This document shows, piece after piece, positions 6,989 through 12,280 of a DNA stretch of 12,280 nt. Source of the stretch: Chromatiales bacterium (GTDB lineage Bacteria; Pseudomonadota; Gammaproteobacteria; SZUA-152); contig JALTPW010000300.1 of the NCBI GenBank assembly GCA_026999335.1, positions 1 to 12,280 of the forward strand. Direction: 5' to 3'. Under the pieces are notes generated by a model, which saw nothing but the letters and a program-made list of their open reading frames with translations, made no database searches and was not told the DNA's origin. The position numbers and the translations under genes are program-made. The number at the start of each line of letters is the position of its first letter. Position 1 is the stretch's first letter.

Positions 6989-7012
6989 GTTCGTCAACAA
7001 TTGTATTAGAAC
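6989..7012. promoter_or_regulatory. 24-bp dyad upstream of the histidine kinase gene
   Basis: GTTC (6989-6992) and GAAC (7009-7012) are symmetric about a perfect 8-bp palindrome ACAATTGT (6997-7004), with 4-nt spacers on both sides. It lies about 70-93 bp upstream of the kinase start. Symmetric spacing of this kind suits a dimeric regulator, but no known operator was recognised. I see no gene in 6920-7196; a second small hairpin, GTTGC/GCAAC, lies at 6970-6983. Confidence 0.3.
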
Positions 7013-7196
7013 AAGTCATCCAGGGGCTCGCCGTACATGCTGAATTCCAACCTGCGCGGGAATAGCGCTATTTACAGCATCACCTTCAATAATCCATACA
7101 GCAAGCAACGCGGATAAATCCGGCCGCCTGAAGACGACGTTTTTAACCTTTAATCGAAACGAATAATGGGCAACAGATCAGGAACTCCGCCAGATG

Positions 7197-7850
7197 TCAG
7201 CGCCGGGGCCGGCGCATCATGCCCTGGTTCTGGAATGGCATGACATACTTTTGAAAATACTCGCGGGACAACACACGCAGGGCCTTCCGTTTCTCTTCCG
7301 TGAATTCCTCGGCGAGCACCTGCCTGTTCTGGAATGCCGCTGCATAGCCCTGTGCAGCAGCAAGATTGAACCACACATAGGCCAGATCCAGATCCTGTGC
7401 CACACCGCTGCCATTGGCGTACATCACACCCAGATTGGTTTGCGCCAGGGAGTGCCCCTGTTCAGCGGCTTTGCGGTACCAGAGAAAGGCATAGCGATCA
7501 CTCTGCTCAACCCCTTCGCCCGTATCATACATATAGCCAAGGTTGTACTGCGCGGCTGCAATACCCTGCTCAGCCGCATGCAGGAACCAGCGCCGACTCT
7601 TGTCCAGGTCTTTTGTAACCCCGTAACCACCCCGGTATAAAATAGCCAGATTGTGTTGGGCCTCGGCATTACCGGCCTCGGCCAGTGGACTGAATACCCG
7701 CAAGGCCTTTTCATAGTCGCCCTGCTCTGCGGCCAGCATGCCCTCATCCAGTTCGCCAGCAACGACCAGGCCCGGCGCAAAACACACCAGCATCAACAGG
7801 ACTAAAAAAAACACGGCACGCCTGAAACAGGCGTGCCTTTCAACGATCAC
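7197..7850 (-). CDS. Secreted or periplasmic Sel1-repeat protein
   Basis: From the GTG at 7850 the product has 217 residues. It begins with a signal peptide: an Arg-containing N-region (MIVERHACFRR), a hydrophobic core (AVFFLVLLMLVCFAPGLVV) and a small-residue end AGE. Three Sel1 (TPR-like) repeats of about 36 residues follow, marked by AEAQHNLAILYRGGYGV, AAAQYNLGYMYDTGEGV and SLAQTNLGVMYANGSGV with AAEQG linkers. Such solenoids bind partner proteins, often at the envelope. An upstream in-frame ATG (7883) lies inside the preceding gene. The GTG is preferred because GAGG lies 8 nt before it and overlaps the preceding TGA stop, a layout for coupled translation. A strong terminator-like hairpin sits inside the signal-peptide codons (7804-7837). 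Confidence 0.85.
   Translation of the reverse strand: MIVERHACFRRAVFFLVLLMLVCFAPGLVVAGELDEGMLAAEQGDYEKALRVFSPLAEAGNAEAQHNLAILYRGGYGVTKDLDKSRRWFLHAAEQGIAAAQYNLGYMYDTGEGVEQSDRYAFLWYRKAAEQGHSLAQTNLGVMYANGSGVAQDLDLAYVWFNLAAAQGYAAAFQNRQVLAEEFTEEKRKALRVLSREYFQKYVMPFQNQGMMRRPRR
7804..7837 (-). terminator. Intrinsic terminator or attenuator inside the Sel1 gene start
   Basis: On the minus strand the RNA would form a perfect 10-bp stem, GGCACGCCTG (7828-7837) with CAGGCGTGCC (7815-7824), closed by a 3-nt loop. A tract of eight U residues (7804-7811) begins three nt after the stem. It follows the stop codon of the AP2-like gene by about 24 nt, where a terminator for that gene would be expected. It nevertheless falls within codons 5-16 of the Sel1 protein as started at 7850. 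Ribosomes translating the signal peptide would cover the stem. Confidence 0.85.
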
Positions 7851-7860
7851 GATAGGAACC

Positions 7861-8601
7861 TCAGCGGGTGACGCGGTTGACATCCGGGTTGATATTCTGC
7901 TTTTTCATCCAGCGCTCAAGTGTTTTTGACGGCGCTGGTGGCTTGAGGCCACGCGGCATCGGGCGTTCGATGGCGGCAAAACGCACCTTCAACGCATTGC
8001 GGAAGGCTCCCTCATAACCATATTTGCGCACCGAAAACGATACATTGCGCTGCCGCCCCTTTTCCATGAAACGGGCGCTCCAGTGCACACGCAGGCTGCC
8101 GGCCTTTTCCGCCACCGACAGTGTAACACCGACGACACCACTGGTAGAACGCTTATCCACACTGTGCTCACGGGTTTTGCGCAGGTGCACCGGCACGATC
8201 TTGTTCTTTTTCACCACCAAATCGCGATGATCCTGTGCCTTCTTCTTGGCCTTCAACTTGCCGCCATGCACACCATCAGAGAACAATTTCGATTCAACCG
8301 GCTTGGAATCCTTGTAGACACGCACCCACCAACCATGTGTATTGCCGTGATCCATGCGCGTGATGTAGGTCAGACCCAAGCCCTTGTCACTTTTGGCAGC
8401 CAGCCTCCTGGAAGTAGCAACCGCCTTTTTCTTCACCCTCGACTTCGTTACCGCAGTCTTCTTCACTGCAACCTTTTTCTTTACCGCAACCTTCTTCACC
8501 ATGACCTTTTCAGCCACAGCCTTTTTCTTTATCGCCTCCTTGCTCTTGAGCTGTTTTTTCTTGACCTGCTTCTTAATCTTAATCTGCTTTTTCTTGACCA
8601 T
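7861..8601 (-). CDS. Lysine-rich-tailed protein with two AP2-like DNA-binding domains
   Basis: This is a 246-residue, very basic protein. Residues 1-70 are a low-complexity Lys/Val/Ala tail with degenerate repeats (VKKVAVKKKVAVKKTAVTKS), resembling histone H1-like bacterial tails. Residues about 73-130 (GLTYITRMD, HGWWVRVYKD, SKLFSDGVHGGKLKAKKKAQ) and about 153-210 (SGVVGVTLSV, VHWSARFMEKGRQRNVSFSV, KYGYEGAFRNAL) each look like an AP2-type fold of three strands and a helix. AP2-like domains bind DNA and occur in plant ERF factors and in bacterial and phage proteins. No signal peptide is present, so it is probably cytoplasmic and nucleoid-associated or a regulator; this role is inferred. The start ATG at 8601 has only a weak AAAGGTG upstream. 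The Sel1-repeat gene follows 10 bp later. Confidence 0.8.
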   Translation of the reverse strand: MVKKKQIKIKKQVKKKQLKSKEAIKKKAVAEKVMVKKVAVKKKVAVKKTAVTKSRVKKKAVATSRRLAAKSDKGLGLTYITRMDHGNTHGWWVRVYKDSKPVESKLFSDGVHGGKLKAKKKAQDHRDLVVKKNKIVPVHLRKTREHSVDKRSTSGVVGVTLSVAEKAGSLRVHWSARFMEKGRQRNVSFSVRKYGYEGAFRNALKVRFAAIERPMPRGLKPPAPSKTLERWMKKQNINPDVNRVTR

Positions 8602-8658
8602 TGCGACAAATCACACCTTTTTTCGCTATGTTAACTCATATCCCGGCTGACACAGATG

Positions 8659-8677
8659 CCTCGTATTCTCTACGAGG
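8659..8677. other. Perfect 7-bp hairpin upstream of the AP2-like gene
   Basis: CCTCGTA (8659-8665) and TACGAGG (8671-8677) surround a 5-nt loop, 58-76 bp upstream of the start codon of the AP2-like gene. No T-tract follows on either strand, so it is not a terminator. It could be a 5'UTR structure or an operator of that gene, or chance. Nothing else is seen in 8602-8706. Confidence 0.3.
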
Positions 8678-8706
8678 TAACACCAGAGTAGCAGCGGCCC
8701 GACAAC

Positions 8707-9015
8707 CTAGTCGGCCTTTCGGGACTCTTTCTCCAGTTTTTCCCAGTCATCATCGCCGACCCGGCAATCCAGCAGGGTCACTGCAGCCACAGCTGCGATG
8801 GTAACTATCACAAGATAGTGGGTGAACTCCGGTTCTCCGGCATTACAGTAAATAAAGGCCGGACAGCCTGCCAACACGAAGTAAATAGTCAGCCGGATCG
8901 GCACAATCCATGCTCTTGGCAAGACACTGCCTTTCTTTATCCGCCACGAGCAACCACCTTTCTGTCCACCGAATTCCGTTACATGAAGATGTGTGAAAAT
9001 ATAGACCATAACCAC
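8707..9015 (-). CDS. Possible small membrane protein, unrecognised
   Basis: This reading frame of up to 102 residues has two hydrophobic stretches, LTIYFVLAGCPAFIYC and YLVIVTIAAVAAVTLLDC. A polar, acidic C-terminus follows (GDDDWEKLEKESRKAD), the layout of a small two-helix inner-membrane protein. The N-terminal part does not look membrane-like. An internal TTG (MPRAWIVPIR, giving about 71 residues) preceded by AAAGG at a good distance may be the true start. I recognise no family. It lies on the same strand as the AP2-like gene, which begins 106 bp further on. Treat it as hypothetical. Confidence 0.4.
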   Translation of the reverse strand: MVMVYIFTHLHVTEFGGQKGGCSWRIKKGSVLPRAWIVPIRLTIYFVLAGCPAFIYCNAGEPEFTHYLVIVTIAAVAAVTLLDCRVGDDDWEKLEKESRKAD

Positions 9016-9360
9016 AAGTGATCAAGAAAAGTGCCTACTTTTATAGTTTGAAGCCTTGCTCAACAAGCTATTTCTTTGCTCGGCGCGGCAGGATATCACA
9101 GCCACATACCGACCGCTAAACAGGATCGTCAAAGCCACTGTAGAATAATATCCATACACCTCCTGGTTACCCGTAGTCCGGCATATCAATCAGCAACAGT
9201 CTCGGCATGGCGCATCTTTCCAGGGTCTGTTGACGCTTCATTTTCATCACTGTTGGAGCCGCTTTTTCGTCCGGCAAAAGGCGAAAGGAGTAGCATGTTG
9301 TTGTTCTACACAAGCGACTGACAACGCAGACACGCCACTCGGTGCCCACATGATATAGGT

Positions 9361-9385
9361 ACCAAAAGTAGGCGCTCTGAGGCGA
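9361..9385 (+). repeat. Inner inverted repeat, left arm (GTAGGCG family)
   Basis: This 25-bp arm reads ACCAAAAGTAGGCGC then TCTGAGGCGA. It matches the reverse complement of 9548-9572 in 22 positions and shares the ACCAAAA/GTAGG core with the inverted repeat at 3366-3415. Confidence 0.7.
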
Positions 9386-9506
9386 GGAGCGTTAGCAGGA
9401 TGCGGTAGCTTTGTCCGTACCCAAAGCACTCGCTGCGCTCGCGGGGCAGGCTCTCGTTCATTTGCAACCACCCAACCTCTCTCCTGACACAGGGGGCTCC
9501 TCATAC

Positions 9507-9540
9507 CTCGCCACCAAAAGCAGGTTTATTAAGAAAACCG
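9507..9540 (-). repeat. Dispersed repeat, copy B
   Basis: Read on the minus strand, this stretch runs CGGTTTTCTTAATAAACC then TGCTTTTGGTGGCGAG. It aligns along its full length with 3384-3417 on the plus strand, with a few substitutions and one missing base. It lies inside the 404-bp nested element, between the two inner arms. Confidence 0.7.
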
Positions 9541-9547
9541 CTTACTG

Positions 9548-9572
9548 TCGCCTCAGGACGCCTACTTTGGGT
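9548..9572 (-). repeat. Inner inverted repeat, right arm (GTAGGCG family)
   Basis: On the minus strand this reads ACCCAAAGTAGGCGT then CCTGAGGCGA, the partner of 9361-9385 with three mismatches. The GTAG core followed by a GC-rich part resembles REP heads. Confidence 0.7.
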
Positions 9573-9664
9573 GTTGATTGGCGCTTTTTCAGGCTCAACG
9601 GTGATAAACATGAAACGTCAACAGACCTTAACCGAGGTCACGCCAAGCCATGCAAATCCATGAA

Positions 9665-9682
9665 CTGTGACCGCCATCACAG
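9665..9682. promoter_or_regulatory. CRP/Vfr-type operator palindrome
   Basis: CTGTGACCGCCATCACAG contains TGTGA-N6-TCACA, an exact match to the CRP core consensus, and the symmetry extends one base further on each side. It lies about 270 bp upstream of the DUF1631 gene and just outside the right end of the 404-bp element. No convincing -10/-35 pair at a standard CRP distance could be fixed, so the target gene is uncertain. Confidence 0.45.
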
Positions 9683-9947
9683 CCTCTACCCTTACGTCAG
9701 CACGGTCTGGCGCCGATAGCAAAATCAGTAACCTGTCGGATTTAAGAATAATCAACTGTACTGATGGGAGAGACGTCCAAATGTCCCTAATTTTTCCTTG
9801 CGTAGGCTCACTATCCGCCGCAAAACCACGGCCATTTGTCCTCACTCTCCAGCCATGCCCGCTACGCTGACCTTAAGTCCGGCAGATTTCCAGACTGAGC
9901 GGCAATAAGTCTCACACCCTGCAAACCCTCACCCGGGGATACCGGTT

Positions 9948-12280
9948 ATGGCAGAACAACGCAATATCATCGACTTTCATTCCAAGCGGCATTCCAGCTC
10001 CGAGGAGACCCCTATGCCCCTGCCGCCACTCGTTATTGCAACGCGACGCACGGCAAAACACCATCTGAAAAAATGCCTTCCGGAATTTTTCAGTCAGGTG
10101 GATGACAGCCTGTTCGCCCTTGCTGACAAGGCCGAAAACAACCAGCTGCAAAACCTGTATTTCGACGCCATGCGCGAAACCCGCCTGAAGAAGGACGCCA
10201 TGAACAATGCCTACCGGAAGCAACTGGACAGGCTGTTCAATGAATCACTGGATACAGCAGGCGCCCGGCACGGCAACGCGGAAGAGCTGGGCCCTCTGGA
10301 TCAGGTCGGCCTGGTCGGCGATGAGCAGCTGGAAGAGTCACTGGCCCTGACTAATATGGCCTCCAGCGCCGAAATACAGTACCGCGAGGCCCTCTATGGC
10401 CTCACCGCCCGTCTCGATTTCCTCATCGAAGACCAGGAAATCCACAAGGACAATAACCCCCTGCGCCCGGATGTCATCTGCCATGCCTTCACGGCCGCCG
10501 TAGACGAACTCAGCGGTGACCTTAAAATCCGTCTGGTCATCTACAAACTGTTCGACAAACACGTCGTGCAACAACTCGACGACATGTACACCGCCATCAA
10601 TGCCGACCTGATTGCGGCGGGCGTGCTGCCACGCATCAAGACACCAGCACAGAAATCGGCGGAAAAGGCCACCACGGCTCAGCGTAGCGAGAGTGACATC
10701 ATCGCCGAAATCGCCTCAGCCATGACCCAGCAGGAGGCGGCTGGGCAGGCCGATGACCCCGCCTTTACCGGCAACCTGTTCACCTCACTGCAACACATGC
10801 TTTCCCAGCACCGCACGCTCACTGGCACCCCCGGAACCGTACCCACGGATGGAGTACTGGCAGCAGGTGGCAATATCGCCATGGAGGGGGCGACCCCGGC
10901 CACCGGCATGCCCATCGCCCCGGGCGAGCCTCTGCCCACCGGCGAAGCCAGTGCTGGCGGCATCGCCCTTTACTACGCCCCGCAGGACGTCGTCAGCGCC
11001 CTGTCCAATCTGCAGGGCAACAGCGAGTTCACCCGCCAGCCCGCACTCGCGCAAGGGCAACAAGACGGCAATCAACCCCTCAGCGCCAGTCTGATCAAAA
11101 CCGGCCTGACACAGGCGATAAACCAGGCGGTGGATGATGGCGGGGATCGTCAGATCGGCCAGGCCGACACCGATGCCATCGACATCGTCAGCATGCTGTT
11201 CGATTTCATTCTCGACGACCCGCACATCGCCGACAGCATCAAGGCACTCATCGCCCGCCTGCAAATCCCGTTGCTCAAAGTCGCCATTATCGACAAGGAA
11301 TTCTTCGCCAAAAAAACCCATCCGGCCCGGCAACTGCTCAACGAGCTGGCTTACATCGGTGCCGAAGACATCGAAGCGGAAGATGCCGGGGAAGAAAACC
11401 CGACCCTGCAGATGGTGGAATACGTGGTCGACCGCATTCTCAACGAATTCGAGGACGATCCTGAACTGTTTGCCACCCTGCTGGATGAATTCACCCGTTT
11501 CGTCGAAGAAGAACGTGAGGCCAACCGTCTGGCGGAAGAGATATTGGTGCAGGCGCGCGACGCCGTCGCCAGCGAAATCCGCCAACGCGTGGAAGGCCAG
11601 AGCATACCGCCCTTTATCCGCGCCCTGCTCATCGATGCCTGGAAGGATGTGTTGAATCACATCTATCTGCGCGATAACGGCAGCGAAGGCACCGCCTGGG
11701 AAACGGCGCTGAAGGTGGCTGATGACTTGATCTGGAGTGTGCAACCCAAGCTAGTGGTCAGCGAACGACAGAGCCTGATCCGCATCATTCCGCGCGTCCT
11801 CAATGGTCTGCGCGACGGCCTGACCCTGATCGCCTATGATCACGCCATCACCGAGCGGATCTTCGACAAACTCGAGGAACTGCACCTGGCCAGCCTACGT
11901 GGTGGCATCGGCGCCATGCAGAACGTACCTGCGAGCACAGAAAATGCGCAAACGACGGATTCCGTCGACACTGCGGCGGAGGCCAATGAAGTCCCTGACG
12001 CGGCCGATGAATTTATCGAAGAAATCATCCTCGCCTCCACCCAGGCCATGGACTGGGATGACTGGGATCAGTGCGATAGCGGGTATGCCGAGCTGATCAA
12101 GGACATGGCACTCGGCATCTGGGTGGAATTCTCCGACCCGAAAACGGAAAAACGCAGCCGTGGCAAGCTGGCCTGGAAATGCGATTTCACTGGCGAATAC
12201 ACCTTCGTTGATCGCAAGTACAAGGTAGTTGCCGACCTGACCTTCAAGAAGCTGCTGGACAAATTCAATACCGGCCACGC
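9948..12280 (+). CDS. DUF1631 family protein (C-terminus beyond the window)
   Basis: An open frame of 777 codons runs from the ATG at 9948 to the window end without a stop. GGGGA lies 8 nt before the ATG. The mostly helical, acidic protein has an N-terminal region that includes ALADKAENNQLQNLYFDAMR. A Gly/Ala/Pro-rich linker follows (about residues 285-345), then a conserved core (VSMLFDFILDDPHIADSIKA, LQIPLLKVAIIDKEFF, HPARQLLNELA, YVVDRILNEF). Near the visible end, WVEFSDPKTEKRSRGKLAW and GEYTFVDRKYKVVADLT resemble the PilZ-like end of DUF1631 proteins, some of which carry the misleading name thymidine phosphorylase. Function is not established. A PilZ-like end raises the possibility of cyclic-di-GMP binding, but I cannot confirm the ligand-binding arginines. 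Only a short stretch is likely missing. Confidence 0.88.
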   Translation, partial: MAEQRNIIDFHSKRHSSSEETPMPLPPLVIATRRTAKHHLKKCLPEFFSQVDDSLFALADKAENNQLQNLYFDAMRETRLKKDAMNNAYRKQLDRLFNESLDTAGARHGNAEELGPLDQVGLVGDEQLEESLALTNMASSAEIQYREALYGLTARLDFLIEDQEIHKDNNPLRPDVICHAFTAAVDELSGDLKIRLVIYKLFDKHVVQQLDDMYTAINADLIAAGVLPRIKTPAQKSAEKATTAQRSESDIIAEIASAMTQQEAAGQADDPAFTGNLFTSLQHMLSQHRTLTGTPGTVPTDGVLAAGGNIAMEGATPATGMPIAPGEPLPTGEASAGGIALYYAPQDVVSALSNLQGNSEFTRQPALAQGQQDGNQPLSASLIKTGLTQAINQAVDDGGDRQIGQADTDAIDIVSMLFDFILDDPHIADSIKALIARLQIPLLKVAIIDKEFFAKKTHPARQLLNELAYIGAEDIEAEDAGEENPTLQMVEYVVDRILNEFEDDPELFATLLDEFTRFVEEEREANRLAEEILVQARDAVASEIRQRVEGQSIPPFIRALLIDAWKDVLNHIYLRDNGSEGTAWETALKVADDLIWSVQPKLVVSERQSLIRIIPRVLNGLRDGLTLIAYDHAITERIFDKLEELHLASLRGGIGAMQNVPASTENAQTTDSVDTAAEANEVPDAADEFIEEIILASTQAMDWDDWDQCDSGYAELIKDMALGIWVEFSDPKTEKRSRGKLAWKCDFTGEYTFVDRKYKVVADLTFKKLLDKFNTGH

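Larger units (their letters stand above)
9224..9627. mobile_element. 404-bp nested inverted-repeat element, MITE-like and non-coding
   Basis: GGTCTGTTGACGCTTCATTT and the following 12 bases (9224-9255) recur inverted at 9596-9627 with 28 of 32 positions matching. Nested inside is a second inverted pair, 9361-9385 with 9548-9572 (22 of 25 positions), whose core is the AAAGTAGGCG motif. No credible protein is encoded between the ends and no clear target duplication is visible at the borders. The structure suggests a non-autonomous element or compound repeat unrelated in its ends to the MITE at 2221-2429. In the rest of 9016-9947 I see no supportable gene. Confidence 0.65.

Noticed and set aside
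9167..9349. Minus-strand frame ending PRLLLIDMPDYG, considered as a remnant of a nucleotide-binding protein
   Set aside because: Only about a dozen residues look protein-like, the rest runs through the end of the 404-bp repeat element, and no family could be assigned.
10785..11744. Long minus-strand frame of 319 codons
   Set aside because: It is the shadow of the DUF1631 gene, whose plus-strand product has family-like conserved segments and a proper ribosome site.

Overview
The window reads as chromosomal DNA of a gammaproteobacterium. The evidence is a Glk-type glucokinase whose active-site residues fall at Escherichia coli positions, a hybrid histidine kinase, a DUF1631 protein, an AP2-like DNA-binding protein, and a palindrome matching the CRP consensus. 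Two DNA compositions alternate. About 1-3420 is visibly AT-rich and full of mobile-element scars. About 3510-8600 and 9948-12280 are GC-richer, with dense and ordinary-looking genes.

Region 1 (1-3420, accessory). On the minus strand lies the decayed C-terminal part of an IS4-family (IS50/Tn5-like) transposase, with its terminal inverted repeat at 28-43. Next come two overlapping plus-strand genes, an ArsN2-like GNAT acetyltransferase and an EamA/DMT permease. A 209-bp non-coding element follows at 2221-2429. It has the same terminal repeats as the IS remnant and is flanked by a perfect 9-bp duplication (CGATGAACG), so it is a MITE of that IS. A truncated REP-associated transposase (RAYT) and a VanY-like M15B peptidase complete the region.

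Region 2 (3366-7196). A repeat-rich spacer with a 17-bp inverted repeat separates the peptidase from a convergent two-gene unit. In that unit a membrane-anchored hybrid histidine kinase is followed by glucokinase (glk), whose ribosome-binding site abuts the kinase stop codon. No gene is seen in 6920-7196, but a 24-bp dyad lies upstream of the kinase.

Region 3 (7197-9015, minus strand). A lysine-tailed protein with two AP2-like domains is followed 10 bp later by a secreted Sel1-repeat protein. A strong intrinsic-terminator structure lies inside the signal-peptide codons of the Sel1 gene, which suggests attenuation coupled to translation. A possible small membrane protein lies upstream.

Region 4 (9016-9947). 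I see no convincing gene here. It holds a 404-bp nested inverted-repeat element (9224-9627), a second copy of the repeat seen at 3384-3417, and a perfect CRP-type palindrome at 9665-9682.

Region 5 (9948-12280). A large DUF1631 gene on the plus strand runs off the window end.
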